From contig JAENXG010000028.1 of the NCBI GenBank assembly GCA_016649675.1, positions 1 through 16,044 of the forward strand: a stretch of 16,044 bases of DNA, in the 5' to 3' direction. The stretch is from Methyloceanibacter sp. Its GTDB lineage: Bacteria > Pseudomonadota > Alphaproteobacteria > Rhizobiales > Methyloligellaceae. Below are positions 6,630-13,661 of this stretch, piece by piece (within the stretch, counting starts at the first letter, position 1; each line of letters begins with the position of its first letter). The position numbers and the translations under genes are program-made. The notes under the pieces are model-generated. The model was not told where the DNA came from, made no database searches, and saw only the letters and a program-made list of their open reading frames with translations.

Positions 6630-8570
6630 ATGGGTGGACGGTCCTTAGTCGCGCGCTTTGGCGCGGCGGCCCGGGCTTTCATATTTGCCGCGTCGGTTAT
6701 GGGCGCGGCTTGTGCCGAGGAGGGTGCGGCCGGATCGCAACCGGCGGACGCAGCTCCCGCGACGCCGCGCGCCGTCGGGCACGCGCCAGCAGCCACCCCC
6801 GCGCAAGCCGATAAGCCGACCGACACGGCTGCAGTGCAACCGGGCGACGCCAATCGGAAACCTCTGGACGCCGTTGCCACGCCCGAAGGCGAGGGGAAGC
6901 AACCGCCGCCGGATGAAGCCACGACACCGCCGGACGAAGCCGGGTCAGACCCTGCCGACGACGCCGGCGCTTCGCCTCCAAGCGACGGCGATCAAGGGCC
7001 TGCCGGTATGGCGGACACACCATCCGACGACGGGGAGCAAAAGCCTTCCGACGCGGCCGCCCCGGCCCCCAGCAACGGCGACGAGAAGCCTGCCGAGAAT
7101 ACCGCCACGCCGCCAGGCGACGCGGCCTCGCCGCCGGACGCTGCCGAGCAAGCCCCAGCCGACCCCGTCGTGGCAGCCATACGCACGAAGCTTGCGGAGC
7201 CTGCGCTCCGCAAGAGCGCTTCTTCACAAGATCTCGCCGCGCTTGAAGCCTTCTACGCCAAGCGGAGCGGCCCTCCGCTGTGGATCACGGGCATGGGCTT
7301 CTCGGCCCGGGCCCAGGCCGTCATCAGCGAGATCCAAGACGCCGATAACTGGGGTCTCGCCGCGGACGATTTCGATCTCCCGCGCGCTGACGATCTGCCG
7401 GCAACCACCGAGGCCCAGGCCACCGACGAGATCAAGCTTGGCTTGGCCATTCTGAAATATGCGCGCTACGCGCGCGGTGGACGCATGAGCCCCTCACGCA
7501 TCAGCGTTCTGCTCGACCAGAAGCCGGCGCTGCGCGATTCGAAGACCGTCCTCGCCGAGATGGCGGCTTCCGCCACCCCTGATGTCTATTTGCGGTCGCT
7601 GCACCCCAAGCAGGTGCAGTTCGAGCGCCTGCGCCAGGCGCTGATCAAAGCCCGCGGGCGAAAACCGGCCAACGTGGGTGGCATTCAGCGGCTGATCGTC
7701 AACATGGAGCGCTGGCGCTGGATGCCTGCCGAGCTTGGCTCCACTTACGTGTGGGACAACATTCCTGAGTTCACCGGCCGCGTCGTGAAGAACGGCAAAG
7801 TCATCTACGCAGAGAAGGTCGTGGTCGGGCTGCCCAAATATGCCACGCCGATCTTCTCCGCCGAAATGCGCTCGATCGTGTTCAATCCGGAGTGGGTGGT
7901 GCCCGAGACCATCAAGCTCGAGGACCTGCAGCCCGCCTTGCGCGGGAACGGGTTCGGCGCCGACACCTCGATCCTGCGCGATCACGAGCTGACGGTCAGC
8001 TATCAGGGGAAGCCGGTCGATGCGGATAAGGTCGACTGGGGCCACGCCAACATTATGCAATACACTTTCACCCAGCCGCCGGGACCCGACAATGTGCTGG
8101 GCACGCTCAAGTTCAACTTTCCCAACAAGCACGCCATCTACATGCACGATACCATCCAGCCTGAGTTCTTCGACGAGACGGTACGGATGGCGAGCCATGG
8201 CTGCATCCGGGTGCACGAGCCTGCGCGCCTTGCTGCGCTCCTGCTCGCCGAGGACAAGGGCTGGTCGGCGCAGCAGGTGAAGGACATGCTCGCCAAGGGC
8301 AACAACAGCGTTGTTTCGCTGAGCCACAAACTGCCCGTTCACGTCACCTATTTCACCGCCACGGTCGACGATAAGGGCAAGATCCAGAGCTTCGACGATA
8401 TCTATGGGCTCGACAACAAGATCGGCTCGGCGCTGTTCGGCAAGGCGATCAAGCTCGATGCGCCCGCGACCGCGACCGAGGCGGCGGCGACCGGTGGGCG
8501 AAAGCGGAGCGCGTGGAACTCAGGCCGCGGCGGCCTCACCGAAGCGATAACGGGCCTTTTCGGCAATTAG
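6630..8570 (+). CDS. YcbB-type L,D-transpeptidase with long low-complexity linker
   Basis: The protein has 646 residues from the ATG at 6630 (a GTG three codons upstream is possible). Residues 1-28 form a signal peptide ending near GAACA. Residues about 30-178 are an acidic, Pro/Ala/Asp-rich low-complexity linker with loose repeats of PSD-D-GE-KPSDAAAP type. Residues about 180-345 are the YcbB-like helical scaffold (ARGGRMSPSRISVLLDQKP, DVYLRSLHP). The YkuD catalytic domain (about 365-545) carries SHGCIRV at 522-528, with C525 as nucleophile and H523 next to it. Such enzymes form 3-3 peptidoglycan cross-links or attach proteins to tetrapeptide stems in the periplasm. The peptidoglycan-binding module usually found between scaffold and MERWRW in this family is missing. 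It ends 12 bp from the convergent YkuD-Mur ligase gene, so two cell-wall genes are paired. Confidence 0.92.
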   Translation: MGGRSLVARFGAAARAFIFAASVMGAACAEEGAAGSQPADAAPATPRAVGHAPAATPAQADKPTDTAAVQPGDANRKPLDAVATPEGEGKQPPPDEATTPPDEAGSDPADDAGASPPSDGDQGPAGMADTPSDDGEQKPSDAAAPAPSNGDEKPAENTATPPGDAASPPDAAEQAPADPVVAAIRTKLAEPALRKSASSQDLAALEAFYAKRSGPPLWITGMGFSARAQAVISEIQDADNWGLAADDFDLPRADDLPATTEAQATDEIKLGLAILKYARYARGGRMSPSRISVLLDQKPALRDSKTVLAEMAASATPDVYLRSLHPKQVQFERLRQALIKARGRKPANVGGIQRLIVNMERWRWMPAELGSTYVWDNIPEFTGRVVKNGKVIYAEKVVVGLPKYATPIFSAEMRSIVFNPEWVVPETIKLEDLQPALRGNGFGADTSILRDHELTVSYQGKPVDADKVDWGHANIMQYTFTQPPGPDNVLGTLKFNFPNKHAIYMHDTIQPEFFDETVRMASHGCIRVHEPARLAALLLAEDKGWSAQQVKDMLAKGNNSVVSLSHKLPVHVTYFTATVDDKGKIQSFDDIYGLDNKIGSALFGKAIKLDAPATATEAAATGGRKRSAWNSGRGGLTEAITGLFGN

Positions 8571-8582
8571 CGAAAGCCAGCG

Positions 8583-10562
8583 CTACTTGACGGGCGCAGA
8601 AGCCGTGGCGTTTGCGACCGCTACAAGGATCGCGCGCGCGAGCTCGGTGAGCGAAGGATCGCGCGCGCCCATCACCAGCACGAGATCGCCTGAGCGAGCC
8701 TCTTCGGCGATCCGCGCCACGAGCCATTCCCGCGAGGGGGCGAACTCAGCCTTGGCCCCGAGCCCCACGATCTCGGCCACGATGTCGGCCGCCGAGAAGT
8801 CGCGCGTGGCGGTCCCGCCCGCATAGAATACTTCGAGCATCCACAGACGGTCGCTGGGCGAAAGCTCGCGGGCGAAGGTGCTGACGAAGTCGCGGCGCAG
8901 GAAGCGGGTCGGGCCGTAGCCATGCGGCTGGTAGATGGCGAGCACGCGTTTGGCGCGGAGCCGCGCGGTCCTGATCGCGGCGGCGATCTTCTCGGCGTTA
9001 TGCGCGAAGTCGTCGATCACCTCGATGCCGCGCGCTTTGCCCACCGTCTGGAACCGCCGTCCGATGCCTCTGAAGCCCTTGAGCGGCGCGGCCATCTCCT
9101 CCAGCGTCACGCCGACGGCCCGGCAGGCAGCGATCGCCCCGAGCGCGTTGGCGACGTTGTGTGCGCCCGGCACCGGCAGCTCGAACACGGTGTCCTCCAC
9201 CCGGAAGCGGCTTGAGAGGGGCCCGAGCTCGACCTCCTCGCCGCGCACGTCAGCCCGCGCGCTCAGCCCGAATCTAATCGCTCCTCCGGCAAACGCATCG
9301 AGATTCTCAGCATCGCCCACGACCAGCGTCTCGCGGGCCCGCGCGCGCAACGTCGCGAACATGGCGGCGATGTCTGCCATTTCCTTGTGGTCGCGCTGCA
9401 GATTGAGGATCACGCCGATGGCGGGCGCATAGCGCACGAGCGAGCCGTCGCTTTCGTCGGCCTCGACCACGAGAAGGTCGGAGCTTCCGGCCGATGCGTT
9501 CCCCGGCAGACCTTGCGCCTGAAGCTCAGGCAGATCGCCGCCAGTGATGACGGAGGGTTCGCGGCCCGCACCGCGCAGAATGTCGAACACCATCGCCGTC
9601 ACTGTGGACTTGCCGCTCGTGCCGGTCACGGCGATCGAGCGATGGTTGGCGACGAAATGGGCGAGCAGCTCCGAGCGATGGATGATGGGAACGTTCTTTG
9701 CCCGGGCTACGGCGACGTCGGGCACGTGCTCCTCGACCGCGGTGGAGACGACAAGCGCCGCGCAATCGGGGCCGAGCCCGCTTCCGTCCTGCGGCTTGAC
9801 CATGATACCGAGGCTCTCAAGCTGCGCGCGCAACGCTCCGCGTTCGCCGCGGTCGAAGGCCCGGTCGCTGCCGCTGACAAGGCCGCCGGTCATCGCCTGG
9901 AACTGGGCGAGGGCGCTCATCCCCGACCCGGCAACGCCCGCGTAATGGAAGCGCCCGTTGCCCTTGGGTTCGGGAATGGCGCGCGCTTCCGGCTCGGCGA
10001 CGAGGACGAGATCGCCCTCGCGAACGCGGGCGAAGAGGTCGCTCACGTCGCTGTTAGAGAGGCGCACGCAGCCATGGGAGACGGGACGGCCGATGAGGCC
10101 CTCGTGGTTGGTGCCGTGAAGGTAGATGTAGCGTTGAAGCGTGTCGCGGCCGGTCCCCCTGTTCACGCCGTCCTCGAGCCCGTCAAGCGTCAGGATGCGG
10201 GTAAGGATGAGGTCGTCGCCGCGCGTCTCTCCGCACCATCTCTCCCCGGTGCGCTGGCGCGAGAGGAACACCGCGCCTTGCGCCGCGTCCTCGCCGATCC
10301 GCCGGTGGATGCGGTGCCAGCCCGGCGGCGTCCGGTACGAGCCCTCCTCTCCGCCAATCCCGGCACGCGCGGTCGAGACCGGCCAAACGGCGACGGCCAC
10401 ACCGGATTCGAGCCACGTGGCGGTTTGGCGCTCGGGATCGACCACGAGCAGCCGCTCGGGCAATGAGGCCGGAGCGCCAGGGCGCGAAAGGCCCCCACGC
10501 GCTAGATCGAGCGCGCGGGCGGCCGATATCGGGTCGATTGATTGGCTCACGGGGCGCACCAT
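8583..10562 (-). CDS. YkuD (L,D-transpeptidase/carboxypeptidase)-Mur ligase fusion protein
   Basis: One unbroken frame of 659 residues holds two enzymes. Residues 36-190 are a YkuD domain with RLLVVDPERQTATW, YLHGTNHEG and S162-HGCVRL (nucleophile C165). Residues 205-655 are a complete three-domain MurC/Mpl-type Mur ligase. It has the N-terminal Rossmann motif HYAGVAGSGMSALA (206-219), P-loop TGTSGKST (313-320), DESDGS (369-374), NLQRDHKE (387-394), HNVANALGA (468-476), GIGRRF (499-504), DDFAHN (517-522) and YQPHGYGPTRF (544-554). There is no signal peptide, and the ligase needs ATP and UDP-MurNAc substrates, so the whole protein should be cytoplasmic. The domain pairing suggests muropeptide recycling: the YkuD part trimming a tetrapeptide and the ligase joining a peptide to UDP-MurNAc. 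A MurC-like biosynthetic role remains possible. The ATG at 10562 has only a weak ribosome binding site. Confidence 0.92.
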   Translation of the reverse strand: MVRPVSQSIDPISAARALDLARGGLSRPGAPASLPERLLVVDPERQTATWLESGVAVAVWPVSTARAGIGGEEGSYRTPPGWHRIHRRIGEDAAQGAVFLSRQRTGERWCGETRGDDLILTRILTLDGLEDGVNRGTGRDTLQRYIYLHGTNHEGLIGRPVSHGCVRLSNSDVSDLFARVREGDLVLVAEPEARAIPEPKGNGRFHYAGVAGSGMSALAQFQAMTGGLVSGSDRAFDRGERGALRAQLESLGIMVKPQDGSGLGPDCAALVVSTAVEEHVPDVAVARAKNVPIIHRSELLAHFVANHRSIAVTGTSGKSTVTAMVFDILRGAGREPSVITGGDLPELQAQGLPGNASAGSSDLLVVEADESDGSLVRYAPAIGVILNLQRDHKEMADIAAMFATLRARARETLVVGDAENLDAFAGGAIRFGLSARADVRGEEVELGPLSSRFRVEDTVFELPVPGAHNVANALGAIAACRAVGVTLEEMAAPLKGFRGIGRRFQTVGKARGIEVIDDFAHNAEKIAAAIRTARLRAKRVLAIYQPHGYGPTRFLRRDFVSTFARELSPSDRLWMLEVFYAGGTATRDFSAADIVAEIVGLGAKAEFAPSREWLVARIAEEARSGDLVLVMGARDPSLTELARAILVAVANATASAPVK

Positions 10563-10619
10563 GCCACAGCGGGCGCTCGTGCCGTTACCCCCTTGTTGCT
10601 GAGCTTAGGGGAAGAAGCG

Positions 10620-10650
10620 TCAGGACCGGCGGGGGGCCGTCCAGTCCTGA
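10620..10650 (-). terminator. Possible terminator hairpin after the Tyr-rich protein gene
   Basis: TCAGGAC (10620-10626) pairs with GTCCTGA (10644-10650), with additional inner CGG/CCG pairing. It lies 16 bp past the stop of the minus-strand Tyr-rich gene and 58 bp upstream of the fusion gene start. The following minus-strand bases, CGCTTCTTCCCC, are pyrimidine-rich but not a true T-run, so termination would be weak or the hairpin may be regulatory. Confidence 0.4.
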
Positions 10651-10665
10651 TCTTGAACCTGCCGG

Positions 10666-10959
10666 CTACCAGTAATGGCGATAGTTGTGCCGATAGCCAT
10701 ACCCGTAATAATTGTAATATGGCCGATAACGGTAGCCGTACGAGTAAGGCCGGTAATAATAGGGCCGCCAGTAGTGGTAGGGGTAGTAGCCGCCATAGCC
10801 GCGGTAGCGATACCCGTAATAGTGGGCCTTCTCGACCGGGCTGGCCTGACTGGCGATGCCGTTCAGTGTGGGACGGGGCATTGCCTCGGCGTGGCTCAAT
10901 CCAAGAGCCAAACCAACGACAAAGACCGCGGCAACGAGCTTAGAGAGGAAGTGGCGCAT
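10666..10959 (-). CDS. Small exported tyrosine-rich protein (first copy)
   Basis: The protein has 97 residues from the ATG at 10959, which follows TTGGAGAACCAAAA, a good ribosome binding site; the TTG inside that site is not the likely start. Residues 1-25 are a classical signal peptide (MRHFLSKLVAAVFVVGLALG, then SHAEA). The last 53 residues hold 24 tyrosines plus Arg, Gly, Pro, His and Trp, with no acidic residue, in patterns such as YYPYHYWRPYYYRPY. I recognise no defined domain. It resembles small secreted or periplasmic YxYRPY-type proteins common in Rhizobiales, whose function is not known to me. A basic aromatic tail could bind cell wall, nucleic acid or metal, but this is only inference. 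A related gene lies 134 bp upstream on the same strand. Confidence 0.8.
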   Translation of the reverse strand: MRHFLSKLVAAVFVVGLALGLSHAEAMPRPTLNGIASQASPVEKAHYYGYRYRGYGGYYPYHYWRPYYYRPYSYGYRYRPYYNYYGYGYRHNYRHYW

Positions 10960-11015
10960 TTTTTGGTTCTCCAAACGCCAACCTTCCCCGGCTGATGAAC
11001 CCTAGCTGCCGCTTA

Positions 11016-11040
11016 GATGCGCCGCAACAAAGCGGCGATC
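11016..11040 (-). repeat. GC-rich hairpin between the two Tyr-rich genes
   Basis: CGCCGC (11020-11025) pairs with GCGGCG (11032-11037) around an AACAAA loop. GAT and ATC add three pairs outside a single bulged G. It sits 54 bp past the stop of the upstream Tyr-rich gene and about 57 bp before the start of the next. No T-run follows on the minus strand. It could be a weak terminator, attenuator or mRNA stabiliser. Confidence 0.45.
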
Positions 11041-11093
11041 ACAACACGGTGAGCGTCGGGGATGAGTTAAGGCTGGGAGACGCAAAGTCCTAC

Positions 11094-11378
11094 TCAGAAG
11101 AGCGGGCCGCCATAGGGGTAATAAAACTGCCAGTAGTGGTACTGGTAGGGCCGCCAATAAGGACGGTAGCTCCAATTGTAGCGGCGCGGCGCAGCTGACG
11201 CATAGCGCTTGTAATGGCGCGCGTGGGCCGTCTTGCGGTGCACCTTCTCCACGACGGCGCCGCCGACCTCCCGGCTCATTGCCGCCTGATCGGCCAATGC
11301 GAGCGGAAATGCCGAGGCCGCTCCCGGCGCCATGACAAAGCAGCCGGCGAAGAGTGCAAGTGCAATCGCGATTCGCAT
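11094..11378 (-). CDS. Small exported tyrosine-rich protein (second copy)
   Basis: The protein has 94 residues. The ATG at 11378 follows GAAGGAGCGAGTCC, a strong ribosome binding site. Residues 1-23 are a signal peptide (MRIAIALALFAGCFVMAPGA, then ASA). The middle is ordinary and slightly basic. The final 30 residues are rich in Tyr, Trp and Pro (SYRPYWRPYQYHYWQFYYPY). The signal-middle-aromatic tail layout and the shared YWRPY/HYW words match the downstream gene, so the two look like diverged paralogues. No conserved domain is recognised and the function is unknown. The order on the minus strand is this gene, the other Tyr-rich gene, then the YkuD-Mur fusion. Confidence 0.8.
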   Translation of the reverse strand: MRIAIALALFAGCFVMAPGAASAFPLALADQAAMSREVGGAVVEKVHRKTAHARHYKRYASAAPRRYNWSYRPYWRPYQYHYWQFYYPYGGPLF

Positions 11379-11455
11379 GGACTCGCTCCTTCCGCCATTT
11401 CTACCCAGTTTAACTTCCAGCGCAACGCTATAGCACGCGGCTAGTTTCCGTCCGG

Positions 11456-11659
11456 TTAGCGCGTCCCCTCCAGCAAGCGATCATAGCCTTGCGGCATCGA
11501 TTTGGAAGCGAAGCGGCATTTCAGCTTGACGACGGACTTCGCCATGCTCTGCGGCACAAGGTTCAGCACCACCCGGCCGCATAGGAGACAGTCCATGTTG
11601 ATACGCTGCATTTGCTCTGCCGTCAGCCCCCCTTTACCCCTGGTGACACACCATTGCAA
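11456..11659 (-). pseudogene. Small ORF or 3' fragment of a host gene next to the island
   Basis: The last 50 or so codons (from the ATG at about 11611, MQRINMDCLLCGRVVLNL, down to the stop at 11456) have strongly GC-biased third positions typical of a translated gene here, and nothing longer lies opposite. Upstream of this the frame runs into the lower-GC integrase leader and starts only at a TTG. It therefore looks like a short intact gene, or the 3' end of a gene whose 5' part was displaced when the adjacent element integrated. A C-x2-C pair (DCLLCG) and a basic segment (VVKLKCRFASK) are visible. No family is recognised. Confidence 0.4.
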
Positions 11660-11760
11660 ACCCCTTACTTTTCCCTTGTGAGCAAAGGGTATAAGCCTTA
11701 CCTTCTAGTGCAGCGGTCTTACCACGACTTACTCTTTCGTGGTGACATGGTGGTGACACA
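11641..11760 (+). repeat. Three TGGTGACAYR decamers upstream of the integrase
   Basis: TGGTGACACA occurs at 11641-11650 and 11751-11760, and the variant TGGTGACATG at 11740-11749. An inverted repeat ACCACGA (11721-11727) / TCGTGGT (11737-11743) overlaps the middle copy. Repeated direct short sites next to an integrase gene are typical of recombinase arm-type or excisionase binding sites. Assignment to att function is inference. Confidence 0.5.
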
Positions 11761-11772
11761 GGAGGAAGGGCT

Positions 11773-13059
11773 GTGCAGAAAATCACGAAGCGGGTGGTGG
11801 ATGCGGCGGACGCAAGAGCGGAACGCTTCATCGTATGGGACACCGAGTGCAAGGGCTTCGGGCTGCTTGTGCTGCCCACCGGCATCAAGAGCTACATCTA
11901 CAAATACAGGACAGCCGAAGGTCAACAGCGGCGCATCACCATTGGCCAGCACGGCGCGTTGACGCCAGACCAAGCACGCAAGACGGCAGAGGATCATCGT
12001 GAGGTCGTCAGAGGCGGTGGCGATCCACTTGGTGAGAAGCGCGCTCTCCGCGAGGCGATGACAATCGGAGATATTCTCGACGCCTATCTCGCGTCCGAAG
12101 ACTTCGCCAACAAGGCAGCATCCACGCAACCCATCGACCGCGGCAGGATCGAGCGGCACCTAAGACCACTCCTCGGCAGGAAGCACGTTCACCTCGTAAC
12201 CGAGAATGACGTGAAGCGCGCCTTCGCCGCGATCCGCGACGGCAAGACCGCAGTTGATGTGAAGACCGGCACTCGAGGTCGAGCGCGAGTACGTGGCGGC
12301 GAGGGTGCCGCCAAGATGGCAATCGCCGTGCTGAAGGCGATCTTAAACTGGGCAGTTCGCGCCCGCATGATGACGGAAAGCCCGTGTCGGTTCGTCAAGA
12401 TCGGAGCCTTCGCAGTCCGCGAGACGATCCTCGACGGCGCTGCGGATTATGCGCGCCTGTTCCAGACGCTCGACCGCATGGAAGCCGAGCTCCGTATTCG
12501 CCGCCCGGTCGCTGACTGCATCCGCCTCATCGCTCTGACGGGGTGTCGGAGGGGAGAGGTCTCAAACCTGCGGTGGTCGTATGTGGATCTGAAGAATGGG
12601 CGGCTGGTGCTTCCGCCCAAGGCTCACAAGACGGGCCGCAAGACTGGCAAGCCGAAGATCATCGGACTGCCGGCGGCGGCGCAGGCCATCATTGCGCGAC
12701 AGCCAGAAGGCGGTCCCGACGATTGTGTGTTCCCACCCATCCGGAGCGGCGCGGGGGTTCCCGATCTTTCGCACGCATGGACGAAGGTTCGCGCCGAGGC
12801 TGGATTGCCACGCGACCTCGTCCTGCACAGCCTGCGCCACTCGGTCGCCTCTCACATGGCCATGGCGGGAGCGCAGGCTTCCGAGATCATGACGGCACTC
12901 GGACATCGCCAACTCTCGACCGCGCAGAAATACATTCATTGGGGAGAGGACGCGCGTCAGGCGCTCGCGGAGAAGGCCGCGACCGTTGTGCTTGCTGGCA
13001 TGGCCGCCGCGTCCAAGCCTAAGGCTAAGGTGCTAAGGCTGAAAGGCGGTAAGCGATGA
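11773..13059 (+). CDS. Tyrosine recombinase / phage-type integrase
   Basis: The protein has 428 residues, starting at a GTG preceded by ACAGGAGGAAGGGCT, a strong ribosome binding site. The N-terminal part (1-95) matches the DUF4102-like arm-binding domain of P4-type integrases (CKGFGLLVLPTGIKSYIYKY, RITIGQHGALTPDQAR). The core-binding SAM-like domain spans about 96-215. The catalytic domain spans about 225-400, with R259 in TGCRRGEV, H352-SLR355, H378 in GHRQLS and the nucleophile Y387 in QKYIHW. All expected catalytic residues are present, so it should be active. It would insert and excise the island by site-specific recombination. The insert between about 160 and 178 is Gly/Arg-rich. Its stop overlaps the next start (ATGA at 13056-13059), indicating translational coupling. 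Confidence 0.95.
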   Translation: MQKITKRVVDAADARAERFIVWDTECKGFGLLVLPTGIKSYIYKYRTAEGQQRRITIGQHGALTPDQARKTAEDHREVVRGGGDPLGEKRALREAMTIGDILDAYLASEDFANKAASTQPIDRGRIERHLRPLLGRKHVHLVTENDVKRAFAAIRDGKTAVDVKTGTRGRARVRGGEGAAKMAIAVLKAILNWAVRARMMTESPCRFVKIGAFAVRETILDGAADYARLFQTLDRMEAELRIRRPVADCIRLIALTGCRRGEVSNLRWSYVDLKNGRLVLPPKAHKTGRKTGKPKIIGLPAAAQAIIARQPEGGPDDCVFPPIRSGAGVPDLSHAWTKVRAEAGLPRDLVLHSLRHSVASHMAMAGAQASEIMTALGHRQLSTAQKYIHWGEDARQALAEKAATVVLAGMAAASKPKAKVLRLKGGKR

Positions 13060-13580
13060 CCGCTCGCGCCGCCGCAATTGAATACGCCAGGGCATTCTTC
13101 GAGGACGCTCCGCCTGTGCGACTGGATGGGCGCGATCTTACCTACTTTTTTGTAGCGTCCGTGCTAATGCGGAAAGACGCCTCACCAGAGGAGCGCCTGA
13201 GGGCGCTAGAATGGTTGGAACAGGCACTCTATCCCGAAGGGCGCAGAGATAGCCTAGTTAGAGTCTTGACGGGGAGAAGGCCGAAGTCTCGCCCTAAGGC
13301 TAGTCGAGGGGCCGATCCGTTCGCTTATAAAATGCGCGATTTAACGATCGTCCACGCTATCAATGACATCTGCAAACAATTCGGGTTCAAGCCGCTGCGA
13401 AGTGAAGCCACCAAAGACAAAGATGGCGTGGATTCGGCATGTTCTATCGTCAGTGAGTCCCTGCGTCTCGTGAGAGTTCACATGACGGAGGGGGCTGTCG
13501 AGAAGGTCTGGAATAACCGAAATCACCTTTGGCCCGACCACGCCGGCCCCGCCCCCAAGGGCTTCCTCGTCGGAGAGTAA
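13056..13580 (+). CDS. Hypothetical protein coupled to the integrase
   Basis: The protein has 174 residues. Its start ATG overlaps the integrase stop by 4 bp, so translation is probably coupled. The N-terminal half is helical (AAAIEYARAFFEDA, SPEERLRALEWLEQALYP). A basic Arg/Lys-Pro linker (TGRRPKSRPKASRG) follows at about residue 79-92. The C-terminal half has IVHAINDICKQFGFKPLRSEA and a tryptophan-containing end. There is no signal peptide or membrane segment. I do not recognise a family. The position suggests an accessory island gene, perhaps helping integration or regulation, but nothing in the sequence proves this. Codon use is less GC-biased than in chromosomal genes. Confidence 0.7.
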   Translation: MTARAAAIEYARAFFEDAPPVRLDGRDLTYFFVASVLMRKDASPEERLRALEWLEQALYPEGRRDSLVRVLTGRRPKSRPKASRGADPFAYKMRDLTIVHAINDICKQFGFKPLRSEATKDKDGVDSACSIVSESLRLVRVHMTEGAVEKVWNNRNHLWPDHAGPAPKGFLVGE

Positions 13581-13622
13581 TCCCTATTCGCGTAGTATGA
13601 CGGCGGGCCCAAGTGCCGCTAT

Positions 13623-13653
13623 CTCCTTTCATGTTCAATCGCATGAAAAGGAG
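13623..13653 (+). promoter_or_regulatory. Hairpin enclosing the ribosome binding site of the HTH gene
   Basis: CTCCTTTCATG (13623-13633) pairs with CATGAAAAGGAG (13642-13653), giving 11 base pairs with one bulged A (13649) and an 8-nt loop TTCAATCG. The right arm contains AAGGAG, the Shine-Dalgarno for the ATG at 13662. In mRNA the fold would hide the ribosome binding site; in DNA the same symmetry could serve as an operator for a dimeric repressor. Confidence 0.6.
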
Positions 13654-13661
13654 AAAAAGAA

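Noticed and set aside
6717..7165. CRISPR-like or satellite repeat array
   Set aside because: The repetition is loose at the protein level (Pro/Ala/Asp-rich) with no constant DNA unit or spacers; it is a coding low-complexity linker.
7494..8342. Minus-strand open frame of 282 codons
   Set aside because: It is antisense to the catalytic domain of the YcbB-like transpeptidase.
9387..10466. Plus-strand open frame of 359 codons
   Set aside because: It is antisense to the YkuD-Mur ligase fusion, whose motifs are intact throughout. The frame has no recognisable domain.
10680..10830. Tandem DNA repeats with CCGTAATA/CGGTAGCCG words
   Set aside because: These follow from repeated Tyr-Arg/Tyr-Gly codons in the Tyr-rich protein and do not form a separate non-coding repeat.
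11400..11770. tRNA gene as integration target of the island
   Set aside because: I looked on both strands for a T-arm/acceptor end with CCA or a cloverleaf beside the integrase and found none. The right end of the island may reveal the target.
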